A stretch of 64,000 nt of DNA from Bacteroides_D sp963546395 (GCA_963546395.1 CAUUMS010000003.1:62001-126000); one strand, 5' to 3'; positions 17,716 to 26,702 are shown, counted from the first letter of the stretch. The notes: generated from the sequence alone by a model not told the origin. Program-made: numbers and translations.

Positions 17716-19251
17716 TTAGTGTTTAAAGTGGCGGTGTCCCGTGAATAGCATCGCAATGTGGTGCCCATTGCAGGCCTCGATGCTCTCCTGGTCGCGTACA
17801 GATCCGCCGGGTTGAACAATGGCAGCTATGCCGTGCTCGGCCGCCAGGGTCACCGAGTCGCGGAATGGAAAGTAGGCATCCGAGGCGAGCACTGCCCCGC
17901 GGAGCGTGTGCCCGAATCGTTGCGCCCGATCGATGGCGTGTTGCAGGGCATCCACCCGGCTCGTTTCACCCGCACCCACCCCAATGAGACGGCCCCCATG
18001 CGCTAGCACGATGGCGTTGCTCTTGCAGTGCTTTACGGCCCGATTGGCCAGTAGCAGGTCGGCCAGCTGGGCCGGGGTGGGGGCCACGTCGGTCACCACC
18101 TCCCCCAGCGGCAAGTCGTGACGGTAGTTGTCCACCTCCTGCACCAGATACCCATTGAGCGCGGAGCGCACAGAGACTGGTGACAGCGAAGCCTCGCCCC
18201 GCCGAAGGAGTATACGATTCTTCTTCTGCCCGAGTAGGGCCAGGGCCTCCTGCGAGAAGTCGGGGGCCAGACACACCTCGAAGAAGAGCTCATGCATGCG
18301 CTCGGCCATCTGAGCCTCGATGGGGCCATTGGCCAGAATCACCCCCCCGAAGGCCGAGGTGGGATCTGTGGCCAGCGCTCCCTCCCAGGCCTCTAGTAGC
18401 GTGGCAGCCGTTGCCAGCCCGCAGGGGGTGCCGTGCTTGAGGATGGCCACCGTGGGGGCCTCGAACTCGTCGATGAGCCCAATGCCCGCATGCAGGTCGA
18501 GCAGATTGTTGTATGAAATCTCCTTGCCGTGCAGCTGGGTGAACATACGCCCGAGGTCGCCGCAGAATGTGCCGCGCTGATGGGGGTTCTCCCCGTACCG
18601 CAGAGGGCTCGTCACGCCCTGCGTCTGTATCACGATGGGAGCCTCATCGGCGGGGAGTTGTGCCACGTCGAGGAAATGCTGCGCGATGGCCGCATCGTAC
18701 GAAGCCGTGGTGCTGAAGGCTAGCGCCGCGTAGCGTTGCCGTTGCTCGAGGGAAGTCTCGCCATGCTGTTGCATCAGCAGCTGGGCCAGCCCCTCGTACT
18801 GGGAGGGCGATGTCACCACCAGCACATCCTGGTAGTTCTTCGCCGCGGCGCGAATCAGCGACACGCCGCCGATGTCCACCATCTCCACGAGCTCCGCCTC
18901 GCCCTTTCCCTCGGCGAGAGCCTGTGCGAAGGGGTACAGATTCACCACCACCAGGTCGAACGCCTCAATCCGATGCTGCGCCAGATCCGCCTCGTCGGGG
19001 CCGTAGCCCTGGCGGGCAAGGATGCCGCCGAAGATGTTGGGGTGTAGGGTTTTCACCCGGCCGCCGAGCATGTGCGGGTAGCCCGTCACATCCTCTACCC
19101 GGTCGGCTTTGTAGCCGCGCTGGCAGATGTGGTCATAGGTGCCCCCCGAGGAGACGATGCGCACGCCGAGCGTGTCGAGAAGGGGCAGTAGCACGCTGAG
19201 CCCCTCTTTGTCCCACACTGACACCAAGGCCCGCCGGATGGGTTTATTCAT
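17716..19251 (-). CDS. purH: Bifunctional AICAR transformylase/IMP cyclohydrolase
   Basis: A 511-residue PurH, the usual length. The N-terminal MGS-like IMP cyclohydrolase domain begins RRALVSVWDKEGL with SSGGTYDHI and GGRVKTLHPNIFGG. The C-terminal AICAR formyltransferase domain contains LRYGENPHQ, KHGTPCGLA and VLAHGGRLIGVGAGETSRVD. It performs the last two steps of IMP synthesis. I chose ATG 19251 because the family starts there; a longer frame to 19374 has no family match. It heads the run into the mre genes. Confidence 0.95.
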   Translation of the reverse strand: MNKPIRRALVSVWDKEGLSVLLPLLDTLGVRIVSSGGTYDHICQRGYKADRVEDVTGYPHMLGGRVKTLHPNIFGGILARQGYGPDEADLAQHRIEAFDLVVVNLYPFAQALAEGKGEAELVEMVDIGGVSLIRAAAKNYQDVLVVTSPSQYEGLAQLLMQQHGETSLEQRQRYAALAFSTTASYDAAIAQHFLDVAQLPADEAPIVIQTQGVTSPLRYGENPHQRGTFCGDLGRMFTQLHGKEISYNNLLDLHAGIGLIDEFEAPTVAILKHGTPCGLATAATLLEAWEGALATDPTSAFGGVILANGPIEAQMAERMHELFFEVCLAPDFSQEALALLGQKKNRILLRRGEASLSPVSVRSALNGYLVQEVDNYRHDLPLGEVVTDVAPTPAQLADLLLANRAVKHCKSNAIVLAHGGRLIGVGAGETSRVDALQHAIDRAQRFGHTLRGAVLASDAYFPFRDSVTLAAEHGIAAIVQPGGSVRDQESIEACNGHHIAMLFTGHRHFKH

Positions 19252-19333
19252 GGCTGGAAGGTAGTGGGAACGCCCGGTTTGATGGAGTGATGGCCGGTGG
19301 GGCCGCAGGCAACGGACGGATCCCGTAAACCGG

Positions 19334-19342
19334 TGCAAAGTT
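19334..19342 (-). promoter_or_regulatory. Weak promoter element for purH-mre operon
   Basis: CAACTTTGC on the minus strand, one mismatch from TAnnTTTGC, about 83 bases upstream of the purH ATG. Confidence 0.35.
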
Positions 19343-19481
19343 GCGTTTTTTGCAGCTAACCACCAAATAGCCACACCCTAAAGATTTGCATGGCGATCTT
19401 GCAGCGGACATGGTTGGAGCCTTCCCGCCGTGGAGGCATCTACCCATCATCGATATACCTGCGAGGTAGCAAACCCATATT

Positions 19482-19519
19482 TGCACCACAAAATACGGAC
19501 TTGATACGGAGTTGGTGCA
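19482..19519. repeat. Palindromic intergenic repeat, copy 2
   Basis: Outer arms TGCACCA (19482-19488) and TGGTGCA (19513-19519) enclose the core AAATACGGACTTGATACGG (19491-19509). The core is identical to copy 1 over these 19 bases. The inner left arm is degenerate here. Confidence 0.65.
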
Positions 19520-19679
19520 TCTTGGCCACGTCGGAAATGCGCCGCCGGCGAAATGTGTCGACAGCTAACTACATGTGGGGGTGGCCGCCATTTTGCGGCA
19601 TGCAGCGGCTGCCTTTTCGCCCCCTATCTAGCGCGATGTACGGGAGTAAAAGCCCGGAGTGGGGCTGCTGATGGCCGCA

Positions 19680-19710
19680 TTGCTAGGATCGAATTCTTTC
19701 ATACCTTTGC
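19680..19710 (+). promoter_or_regulatory. Promoter for the SiaB-SiaC gene
   Basis: TTG at 19680-19682, a 19-base spacer and TACCTTTGC at 19702-19710. A good Bacteroidota promoter, about 130 bases before the start codon. Confidence 0.65.
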
Positions 19711-19838
19711 GCCTGGAGGTTCTGCGGTATGTGTATAATTGCGACGCGCAGCGAGTATGTCAGGGTGGCAAGCTGTGAGGCGGAAGCGCCCCAGCCCGTG
19801 GGCTGGGAGGGCGCGCGCAAGCTGTAGATGGGTGAGCG

Positions 19839-20810
19839 ATGATGACCGCGGGATGCTGTAGGGGTGAGCTGATAGATCCCCTGAGGATACAGGGCGATGC
19901 CGAGCACTCCCTGTACACCTGGACGGGCACGCTGACCTACGCGCAGGAGTCCCAGATTATCGAGTCGGTGGCCTCGGCCTACGCGGGGCGGTGTCCTGGG
20001 CGGCATATGCGCCAGATTGAATACATGGTGCTGATGGAGACGCTTGCGAATGCGCGTTTCTACGGCTTTCGGACGGCGGGCATGGAGGCCCCATCGGTGG
20101 GCGTCGACTGCCGCCTCTACCACAACGGGATCTTCGATGTGTCGGTGGCCAATTACGTGACCTGGCGCGAGCGCGAGTCGCTGGGCGCCTACCTGGATCG
20201 CTGCCAGTTCATGACCGTCGAGCAGCGGATCGAGATGGTGGGGAGCCGGCTACGATCCACTGACACCTCGCATGAGGGGGCCGGCATCGGCCTGGTGGGC
20301 ACGTTTGCCTGGGCAGATATGAAGTGGCGATTCAAGCCGGTGGATGAGAATCTAGTAGTGTTCACCATGCGGATGACCATCACCAATACCAGCAGGAATA
20401 AAAAATCCCAGATGAAGACGCTTTACATCGATCAGACGAAGTACACGCCTCTGGTGCGCTTCGACCCCAACGCCCGCGTGTTCACCATGCGCGGGGTGTC
20501 ACGCCCTGAGCACACGGTGGAGTTCTTCCGGCCCATCATCTCGTGGCTCGATGCGTTCGTGGAGGAGGAGCTCCGGCGCGAGGCCCCCGTGGAGCCGATC
20601 CGGTTGGTGTTCGACCTCGACTACTTCAACTCGATCTCCTCGAAGTACATCATGGGCATCATCCTCAAGAGCAAGCAGCTCTTCCCGGCCGAGAATGGGC
20701 TGACCATCGAGTGGCACTACACCCCGGGGGATGAGGAGAACCGCGGCATCGGCGAGGACATGTCCTACATCGCGGGCATGGGATTCTTGCTCCTGGAGCG
20801 CGAATCCTGA
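19839..20810 (+). CDS. SiaB-like kinase (DUF6272) fused to SiaC-like phosphoprotein (DUF1987)
   Basis: A 323-residue ORF. Residues 1-190 look like a SiaB/DUF6272 histidine-kinase-fold protein (YMVLMETLANARFYGF; HEGAGIGLVG resembles an ATP-binding G-box). Residues 192-323 match SiaC/DUF1987: YTPLVRFDP, VEFFRPIISWLD, LDYFNSISSKYIM. In Pseudomonas, SiaB phosphorylates SiaC in a partner-switching pathway. In the families I know, the two are separate genes. Here the frame stays open through AATAAAAAATCCCAGATGA: A6 lies at 20400-20405, and one A fewer would end the first protein at a TGA overlapping the second's ATG (20412). So this is a true fusion, a slippage-controlled fusion, or a sequencing indel. 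An upstream in-frame stop fixes the start near 19839 or 19842. Confidence 0.75.
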   Translation: MMTAGCCRGELIDPLRIQGDAEHSLYTWTGTLTYAQESQIIESVASAYAGRCPGRHMRQIEYMVLMETLANARFYGFRTAGMEAPSVGVDCRLYHNGIFDVSVANYVTWRERESLGAYLDRCQFMTVEQRIEMVGSRLRSTDTSHEGAGIGLVGTFAWADMKWRFKPVDENLVVFTMRMTITNTSRNKKSQMKTLYIDQTKYTPLVRFDPNARVFTMRGVSRPEHTVEFFRPIISWLDAFVEEELRREAPVEPIRLVFDLDYFNSISSKYIMGIILKSKQLFPAENGLTIEWHYTPGDEENRGIGEDMSYIAGMGFLLLERES

Positions 20811-20843
20811 TTTGGAGAACTCGTAATAAGTTAGTATCTTTGC
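20811..20843 (+). promoter_or_regulatory. Promoter for tRNA-Gln
   Basis: TTTG at 20811-20814, 20-base spacer, TATCTTTGC at 20835-20843. It begins directly after the preceding stop codon and ends 11 bases before the tRNA, an excellent match to the Bacteroidota consensus. Confidence 0.8.
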
Positions 20844-20853
20844 GCTGGGGAAC

Positions 20854-20924
20854 TGACCCATGGTGTAATGGCAGCACAGCAGATTTTGGTTCTGTTAGTC
20901 TAGGTTCGAGTCCTGGTGGGTCAA
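20854..20924 (+). tRNA. tRNA-Gln (anticodon TTG)
   Basis: A cloverleaf can be drawn: acceptor arms TGACCCA and TGGGTCA, an anticodon stem GCAGA/TCTGT with loop TTTTGGT (anticodon TTG), and a T arm CTAGG-TTCGAGT-CCTGG with the conserved TTCGAGT. The discriminator base is A and CCA is not encoded. It reads Gln codons CAA (and CAG by wobble). Confidence 0.95.
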
Positions 20925-20997
20925 CTTTTAGGACAGGATTTTCGGGGGTGAGGCGCGGGGCGAGTTTTGTGGGTTACACACTAAAACAGCGACGTCT

Positions 20998-21810
20998 ATG
21001 AAGCGAAATCTATCCTACCTTCTGCTTTCGGTGGCCGCCGTGCTCGGGGCCGCCAGCGTGCATGCCCAGGAGGCAGACACCATTCCCAGCGGGCGCACGT
21101 GCCAGTCGTGCGTGAAGTTCGACTACAGCGTCAAGTTCAAGTCGCGCCACGTGTGGAACGGCCACCAGAGCTGCAATGCGTGGAACTTCCAGCCCAATCT
21201 GAACATCTCCTTCAAGGGCCTCTACTTCAACGTGTGGGCCTACACGCCGGTGGCGCCGCTGATGACGCGTAAGCGCATGCTCCCCGACGAGGTGGGCGGG
21301 CCAAGCCCCCTGAACACGGAGATCGATTTCACCCTGGGGTTCGCCTACGGGCCCTTCGCGGTGGAGTACTACGACTTCTTCTACATCGACGAGCAGACGC
21401 GGTTCAACTACCTGTTCCGCTGGCGCGAGGCCGACAAGGGGAATCTCCATCAGCAGTGGGCGCAGGTGTGGTTCAACGGCGTGAAGCAATTCCCCGTCAG
21501 CATCACGGCCGGGATCTTCACCTTTGGGGACTACATCGTGCAGGATGGGCAGCTCAAGGAGTGGCACTCCATGTACATCGGCCTGGGGTACACGCACACG
21601 CTGCCCACGGGGCAGACGCTGCACTACGAGCTGGGGGGCACGCCCTACAAGGGCTTCCTGGCCAACCAGGCCAACATCTGTAACGTGAAGTTCGCCATCT
21701 CGCAGCCGGTGCCCATCACCGATCGCTTTGGGCTCAACCTGGGCGGGGAGCTGATCTTTAACCCTGCGCGTGAGAATGTCTACTTCATCTTCTCGCTAGG
21801 TCTGCTTTAG
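20998..21810 (+). CDS. Outer-membrane beta-barrel protein, unknown family
   Basis: A 270-residue protein with a signal peptide (basic MKRN, hydrophobic core, cut near VHAQ-EA at 24). The rest is rich in alternating aromatic strands (FDYSVKFKSRHVWNG, YFNVWAYTP, LHYELGGTPY) and ends in the strand NVYFIFSLGLL, as in outer-membrane barrels. A CQSC pair at 36-39 may form a disulfide. It follows tRNA-Gln by 73 bases without its own clear promoter and is closed by a strong terminator. Substrate unknown. Confidence 0.7.
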   Translation: MKRNLSYLLLSVAAVLGAASVHAQEADTIPSGRTCQSCVKFDYSVKFKSRHVWNGHQSCNAWNFQPNLNISFKGLYFNVWAYTPVAPLMTRKRMLPDEVGGPSPLNTEIDFTLGFAYGPFAVEYYDFFYIDEQTRFNYLFRWREADKGNLHQQWAQVWFNGVKQFPVSITAGIFTFGDYIVQDGQLKEWHSMYIGLGYTHTLPTGQTLHYELGGTPYKGFLANQANICNVKFAISQPVPITDRFGLNLGGELIFNPARENVYFIFSLGLL

Positions 21811-21849
21811 GCGAGGCGGCAACATCGTTGCCTGGACAATGATACTCCC

Positions 21850-21887
21850 AGTCCCTCTTCCGCCTTGCGGGGGAGGGACTTCTTTTT
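21850..21887 (+). terminator. Rho-independent terminator
   Basis: A 14-base stem with two G-U pairs, AGTCCCTCTTCCGC and GCGGGGGAGGGACT around a 3-base loop, followed by TCTTTTT. It ends the outer-membrane protein transcript. Confidence 0.85.
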
Positions 21888-21942
21888 GATCTCCTTCCGC
21901 ATTTTGACAACGGGTATGCGGGACGCACGCCCCGAGGCGTGC

Positions 21943-22707
21943 TCAGGGTGCAAGGAGTAGCTCCACCTCCTTGAATGCGTAGAGACGTGGTGTGCCGTGA
22001 CTATCGATGATGCACAGCCGGCCATCGTCTAGCACATGCGAGATGGTGCCTAGGCCCGTGCCATGCGCATCGCGAAAACGGAGCTGCTCACCGCGACCAA
22101 AGAGCCGTTGCTGGTACAGGTGCTGGATTCTGGGGTGGGCGGGCAACTGTTGGCGCACCATGAGCGCTTGCAGCCAGCGGGCAATGTTCAGCGCGCAGCC
22201 CACGGGCTGTGGGGGCTGTGAGGTCTCGAGGGCCATTGTCGTGGCGGGGTAGTGGTAGCTGAGCTGATGCGGAGCCCGGGGGGCCATGTTCAGCCCGATG
22301 CCCACGATAGCCGCCGCGGTGTGTGGGGCCGATAGAAAGGTCTCGATGAGGATGCCTGCTATCTTGCGCCGCCGGACGAAGATGTCATTCGGCCACTTGA
22401 TTTGCGCCTTGACACCCTGCGCTTGGAGCCATTGCACCAGGGCCACGGACACCAGCTGCGAGAGGGCGAACAGGTGAGGGAGGCGCACATGCCGGAGGTA
22501 GATCGACATGGTGAGATCGCCGGGGAGCGATACCCATACGTTGCCCCGCTGCCCTACGCCCGCGGTTTGGCGCCGTGCCACCACTAGGGTGTCGCTCTCA
22601 AGGGTGTGGCGACGGGCCCGGAACCACGCATTGGTGGAGCCCACCTCATCGAGCACAATGAGGCGGAGAGGGCATAGGGCGTAAGGACTTGCGTTGGGCC
22701 GTTCCAT
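21943..22707 (-). CDS. birA: Biotin--[acetyl-CoA-carboxylase] ligase
   Basis: A 254-residue biotin protein ligase without the N-terminal DNA-binding domain. Recognisable motifs are LDEVGSTNAWFRARR, RQTAGVGQRGNVW (biotinyl-AMP loop) and KWPNDIFV. It attaches biotin to carboxylase carrier proteins. ATG 22707 is chosen because homology begins with the segment right after it; a longer frame runs to 22788. A TACCTTCG element lies just upstream of 22707. The C-terminal 50 residues form the usual small SH3-like domain (GTGLGTISHVLDDGRLCIID). Confidence 0.88.
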   Translation of the reverse strand: MERPNASPYALCPLRLIVLDEVGSTNAWFRARRHTLESDTLVVARRQTAGVGQRGNVWVSLPGDLTMSIYLRHVRLPHLFALSQLVSVALVQWLQAQGVKAQIKWPNDIFVRRRKIAGILIETFLSAPHTAAAIVGIGLNMAPRAPHQLSYHYPATTMALETSQPPQPVGCALNIARWLQALMVRQQLPAHPRIQHLYQQRLFGRGEQLRFRDAHGTGLGTISHVLDDGRLCIIDSHGTPRLYAFKEVELLLAP

Positions 22708-23014
22708 GGCGGCGAAGGTAGTTAGGTTTGGGCGACCGATTTCCCAAGGTATTATGTTGCCCCACATAGGGAGGTTATCTGTACGCATTCTATAATCGGA
22801 GGGGGATGCAGAGCCCTATGCTAGCCTGTGCGGTACATTCCGCTCTGAGGGGCGGAAACTTGCGCATCGGAGTCATTGGGAAAACGCTACCTTTGCGGCG
22901 CGAATGGGGTGGGGGGAGTGCTCGGGAGGCGAGGGCCCCATTGGCTGATGCTACCTGGCAGAATATTCAAGCCCACGGGGTGCCCCGTGGAGCCAATAAC
23001 TAGGATAGAGAGCT
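22708..23014. other. Divergent intergenic region between birA and korA
   Basis: A 307-base gap holding the korA promoter (22888-22896) and a perfect hairpin CCACGGGG-TG-CCCCGTGG at 22973-22990 in the korA leader, 24 bases before the ATG. No gene is seen. Confidence 0.6.
22888..22896 (+). promoter_or_regulatory. Promoter element for korAB
   Basis: TACCTTTGC, about 118 bases before the korA ATG. The implied leader contains the hairpin at 22973-22990, which may influence stability or translation. Confidence 0.6.
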
Positions 23015-24862
23015 ATGGGATCAGATAAGCGTGCGCTGGAGCTCGAGAACGTGGTGATACGTTTCTCGGGGGACTCGGGCGACGGGATGCAGCTGACGGG
23101 GACGCTGTTTTCGGACTCGTCGGCCCTGATAGGCAACGGGGTGAGCACCTTCCCCGATTATCCGGCTGAGATCCGTGCCCCGCAGGGGACGATAGGCGGG
23201 GTGTCGGGATTCCAGGTTCACATCGGGAGTCAGAAGGTGTACACGCCGGGCGACTACTGCGATGTGCTCGTGGCGATGAACCCTGCGGCCCTGAAGGCGA
23301 ATGCGAAGTGGATGAAGGTGGGCGGGACGATTCTGTTGGATGCCGACACGTTTATCTCCAAGTGGCTCACCAAGGCTGGTTTCCAGACGGAGGATCCCGT
23401 CACGGAGCTGCACCTGGAGGACTACAACGTGGTGTTTGCGCCCATCACTGAGCTCACCCGCGAGAGTCTGAAGGATTCAGGGCTGGATAACAAGAGCATC
23501 ATTCGGTGTAAGAACATGTTTGCGCTGGGGATGCTCTTCTTCATGTTCGACCGGCCCATGGAGCACGCTGAGCGTTACTTCGTGCAGAAGTTCCGCAAGC
23601 GCCCCGAGCTGGCTGAGGCGAACAAGAAGGTGCTGCACGACGGGTACAACTACGCATCCAACGTGCATGCGATAGCCAACACGTACGAGGTGCCACGGGC
23701 TGAGGTGCGGGAGCATGGTCGCTACCGTAACATCAGCGGGAACGTGGCCACGGCCTGGGGGCTGATGGCCGCGGCGGAGAAGGCGCACCTGCCGCTCTTC
23801 TGCGGTTCGTACCCCATAACGCCTGCCACCGACATCTTGGTGGAGCTGGCCAAGCGCAAGGATCTGGGCGTGAAAACGTTGCAGGCTGAGGATGAGATTG
23901 CCGGTATCTGCACGTCGATTGGCGCAGCCTTTGCGGGTAACTTTGCGGTGACGACCACCTCGGGGCCTGGCCTCTCGCTCAAGAGTGAGGCGTTGGGTTT
24001 GGCCGTGATGACGGAGCTGCCGCTCGTGGTGGTGGATGTGCAGCGCGGTGGGCCCTCCACGGGATTACCCACCAAGACGGAGCAGTCCGACCTATACCAG
24101 GCCCTCTGGGGACGCAACGGGGAGTGCCCCATTGTGGTTATGGCGGCCAAGAGTCCTAGCGATTGCTTCGATATGGCCTTCATGGCGAGCCGGGTGGCGT
24201 TGGAGCGCATGACCCCGGTGGTGCTGCTGACGGACGGTTTCATAGCTAATGGGTCGCAGCCGTGGCGTATTCCCTCGATGAAGGATTACCCCGAGATTCA
24301 TCCGCCCATTGCGGCACCGAATGAGGACGGGTCGCGCTTTATGCCCTACAAGCGTAATGAGAATCTGGCGCGCTCTTGGGCCTTCCCGGGCATCAAGGGC
24401 CTCGAGCACCGTATCGGTGGGCTGGAGAAGGATGCGCTGAAGGGGTCGGTGTCGCACGATCCGCAGAACCACCAGGTGATGGTGGAGACCCGGGCGGCGA
24501 AGGTGGCAAAGGTGCAGGATATGCTGCCCAAGCAGGAGCTGGAGGGCGATTCCACGGGCGATGTGCTGGTGGTGAGCTGGGGGGGCACCTATGGTCACAC
24601 GCTGAGCGCAGTGCGCGAGGTGCGGGCCAAGGGCAAGAAGGTGTCGCTGTGCCACATCTCGTTCATCAACCCGCTGCCGGCCAATCTGGGGGAAATCTTC
24701 AAAGGATTCAAGAAGATCCTGGTGTGCGAGCTCAACATGGGGCAGCTGGCCGGCTACCTGCGCATGGAGTTCCCGGGCTGCAATTTCGAGCAGCTCAACA
24801 AGGTGAAGGGGCTGCCATTCACGGTGGTAGAGATCGCCGAGCGTATCAATCAAATGCTATAA
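23015..24862 (+). CDS. korA: 2-oxoacid:ferredoxin oxidoreductase, gamma/alpha subunit (2-oxoglutarate type)
   Basis: A 615-residue fusion of the gamma domain (residues 1-190: VVIRFSGDSGDGMQLTG, FPDYPAEIRAPQGTIGGV) and the alpha pyrimidine-binding domain (residues 210 on: AWGLMAAAEKAHLPLF, YPITPATDIL, TTTSGPGLSLKSEALGLA). With KorB it converts 2-oxoglutarate and CoA to succinyl-CoA, reducing ferredoxin. In Bacteroidota this supplies the anaerobic partial TCA pathway. korB follows 12 bases later. No small ferredoxin subunit gene is adjacent. Confidence 0.92.
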   Translation: MGSDKRALELENVVIRFSGDSGDGMQLTGTLFSDSSALIGNGVSTFPDYPAEIRAPQGTIGGVSGFQVHIGSQKVYTPGDYCDVLVAMNPAALKANAKWMKVGGTILLDADTFISKWLTKAGFQTEDPVTELHLEDYNVVFAPITELTRESLKDSGLDNKSIIRCKNMFALGMLFFMFDRPMEHAERYFVQKFRKRPELAEANKKVLHDGYNYASNVHAIANTYEVPRAEVREHGRYRNISGNVATAWGLMAAAEKAHLPLFCGSYPITPATDILVELAKRKDLGVKTLQAEDEIAGICTSIGAAFAGNFAVTTTSGPGLSLKSEALGLAVMTELPLVVVDVQRGGPSTGLPTKTEQSDLYQALWGRNGECPIVVMAAKSPSDCFDMAFMASRVALERMTPVVLLTDGFIANGSQPWRIPSMKDYPEIHPPIAAPNEDGSRFMPYKRNENLARSWAFPGIKGLEHRIGGLEKDALKGSVSHDPQNHQVMVETRAAKVAKVQDMLPKQELEGDSTGDVLVVSWGGTYGHTLSAVREVRAKGKKVSLCHISFINPLPANLGEIFKGFKKILVCELNMGQLAGYLRMEFPGCNFEQLNKVKGLPFTVVEIAERINQML

Positions 24863-24874
24863 GGGGGCAATACC

Positions 24875-25897
24875 ATGGCAAATTGCAAGTACACGGTCAA
24901 CGATTTCAAGAGTGACCAGGAGGTGCGGTGGTGCCCCGGGTGCGGGGATCATGCGATTCTTGCGTCGGTGCAGAAGGCGTTCCCGCATATTGCCGAGGCG
25001 CTGGGCTATGACAAAGAGCGTTTCGTGGTGATCTCGGGTATCGGCTGCTCTAGCCGCTTCCCGTACTACATGGACACGTTTGGCTTCCACTCCATACATG
25101 GTCGTGCCACGGCCATCTCGACGGGGGTGAAGGTGGCGAATCCTCGCGAGAGCGTGTGGCAGGTGACCGGGGACGGGGATGCGCTCGCCATCGGTGGTAA
25201 CCACTTCATCCATGCGGTGCGTCGCAACATCGACATTAACATCCTGCTGTTCAACAACGAGATCTACGGTCTCACCAAGGGGCAGTATAGCCCCACCTCC
25301 AAGCTGGGGGCTGTGACGAAGACCTCGCCTTACGGCACCGTGGAGCAGCCCTTTACGCCGGGCCAGCTGGTGATAGGTGCCAAGGGGAACTTCTTCGCCC
25401 GCTCGCTCGACGTGGAGATGGCCCTCTCGTCGGAGATTATGCTCGAGGCGGCGCGGCACGATGGGACATCGGTGATAGAGTTCCTCCAGAACTGCGTGAT
25501 ATTCAACGATGGAGCCTACTCATCGATCTCGGATAAGGCGGTGCGTGAGGATCGGGTCATCTACCTGAAGCATGGGGAGCCGATGGTGTTCGGCAAGAAT
25601 CGTGACAAGGGGCTCATCCTGGATGGCTTCTCGCTCCGGGCTGTGACGCTGGGGCAGGATGGCTACACGGAGGAGAATATTCTGCGGCACAATGCGCACG
25701 AGGTGAGCACGGGGCTTCACATGCTGCTGGCTGAGATGCAGTACCCCGATTTGCCCGTGGCGCTGGGCGTGATACGCGACGTGGCCTCGCCCACCTACGA
25801 CGACCTGGTGGAGTTGCAGGTGCAGGAGGTGAAGGCTAAGTCGAAGCTCAGCTGCATGGATGATCTGCTCATGAGCGGGGAGACCTACGAGCTGTAA
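24875..25897 (+). CDS. korB: 2-oxoacid:ferredoxin oxidoreductase, beta subunit
   Basis: A 340-residue thiamine-diphosphate-binding beta subunit: RWCPGCGDHAIL near residue 22, SGIGCSSRFPYYM, then the TPP motif GDGDALAIGGNHFIHAVRRN and NNEIYGLTKGQYSPTS. It carries the catalytic TPP and probably one 4Fe-4S cluster. It pairs with the upstream korA and is followed by a terminator. Confidence 0.94.
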   Translation: MANCKYTVNDFKSDQEVRWCPGCGDHAILASVQKAFPHIAEALGYDKERFVVISGIGCSSRFPYYMDTFGFHSIHGRATAISTGVKVANPRESVWQVTGDGDALAIGGNHFIHAVRRNIDINILLFNNEIYGLTKGQYSPTSKLGAVTKTSPYGTVEQPFTPGQLVIGAKGNFFARSLDVEMALSSEIMLEAARHDGTSVIEFLQNCVIFNDGAYSSISDKAVREDRVIYLKHGEPMVFGKNRDKGLILDGFSLRAVTLGQDGYTEENILRHNAHEVSTGLHMLLAEMQYPDLPVALGVIRDVASPTYDDLVELQVQEVKAKSKLSCMDDLLMSGETYEL

Positions 25898-25943
25898 GCA
25901 TGCGTCTTGGGTGCACCTGGTGCCCCGAGATTAGAATCGATAG

Positions 25944-25977
25944 AGGGGGTGTCCACCAACGGGTGGATGCCCCCTTT
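25944..25977 (+). terminator. Terminator after korB
   Basis: AGGGGG (25944-25949) pairs with CCCCCT (25970-25975) and TCCACC with GGTGGA around loop AACG, with one internal TG/TG bulge. A short T run follows. It sits 46 bases after the korB stop. Confidence 0.7.
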
Positions 25978-26060
25978 GCTGTCTTAAGACCATCGGAATG
26001 TGTGGATGGGAAAGGGGCGACTTCGGCGGGTGCGCAAACGGGAATCCCATGGGAAAGTGC

Positions 26061-26069
26061 TAGCTTTGC
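26061..26069 (+). promoter_or_regulatory. Promoter element for small membrane protein gene
   Basis: TAGCTTTGC, about 55 bases before ATG 26124. Confidence 0.55.
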
Positions 26070-26123
26070 ACTGGTGAGGGTGTGGGCTCGGTGGGGAATG
26101 ACTAACGCTGGGAGACCTGGGAG

Positions 26124-26702
26124 ATGAAGCTATTGCTCGGTATCCTGATCACTGTCGGGGTGCTCGTGTATGAGGCCATGCAGAAGCGGGCCAAGTTGCA
26201 GCGTGCTAAGGAGGCTGAGGCTGCGCGGATGGATGCCATGCTGCGGGAAGCCGAGGAAGAGGCCAGGCGGGAAATGTCATCTACCGCCTCGGAGCGTCTG
26301 GAGAGGCGCATTGTGAATCTGACAGAGGAGGAGCCCCAGCGCGCCGAGTCAGCGAGCATTGCATCGGGCATATCGGATTTTGAGGGGCAGGGGATCCTGT
26401 TCGAGTCGGTGGAGTCGCACCCCAGCGTGGAGTCGGCACCAGCCCTAGACAGGGCGGGAGAGTACGAGCGGCAGCAGGCGTACGATTTCTCTGGGCAGAT
26501 GGAGGGGCGATGGCAGGCGGCTGCGTCGGAGGACGCGAGCGAGCAGCCCGAGATGCATCCTGAGGTGGAGACGTTTGACGATGCGGCGGAGCCAGGCACT
26601 CGCTTCCGGATCAACCTGCGGGATGCCATACTTTACGATGCCATACTAAATCCGCCTTACACCCGGGCGCGGATGCTGCGCATGGGGCGACAGGCTGTTT
26701 AG
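26124..26702 (+). CDS. Small membrane-anchored protein of unknown function
   Basis: A 192-residue protein with an N-terminal hydrophobic helix (KLLLGILITVGVLVYEAM), a charged helical stretch (residues 20-60, many K, E, A, R) and a low-complexity acidic middle. A conserved-looking end, FRINLRDAILYDAILNPPY at about 161-179, may bind a partner. It has its own promoter and overlaps the convergent ATPase gene by 4 bases at the stop codons. I do not recognise the family; similar short anchored proteins are common in Bacteroidales. Confidence 0.65.
   Translation: MKLLLGILITVGVLVYEAMQKRAKLQRAKEAEAARMDAMLREAEEEARREMSSTASERLERRIVNLTEEEPQRAESASIASGISDFEGQGILFESVESHPSVESAPALDRAGEYERQQAYDFSGQMEGRWQAAASEDASEQPEMHPEVETFDDAAEPGTRFRINLRDAILYDAILNPPYTRARMLRMGRQAV

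Larger units (their letters stand above)
19252..19838. other. Divergent intergenic region between purH and the SiaB-SiaC gene
   Basis: A 587-base gap with a weak minus-strand promoter at 19334-19342 (CAACTTTGC, one mismatch), the palindromic repeat copy at 19482-19519, and the plus-strand promoter at 19680-19710. The last 128 bases would be a long leader with a GC-rich hairpin-forming segment (CCAGCCCGTGGGCTGG near 19790). No gene is seen. Confidence 0.6.

Noticed and set aside
22806..23003. 65-codon ORF before korA
   Set aside because: It covers the korA promoter and leader hairpin; the translation has no recognisable feature.
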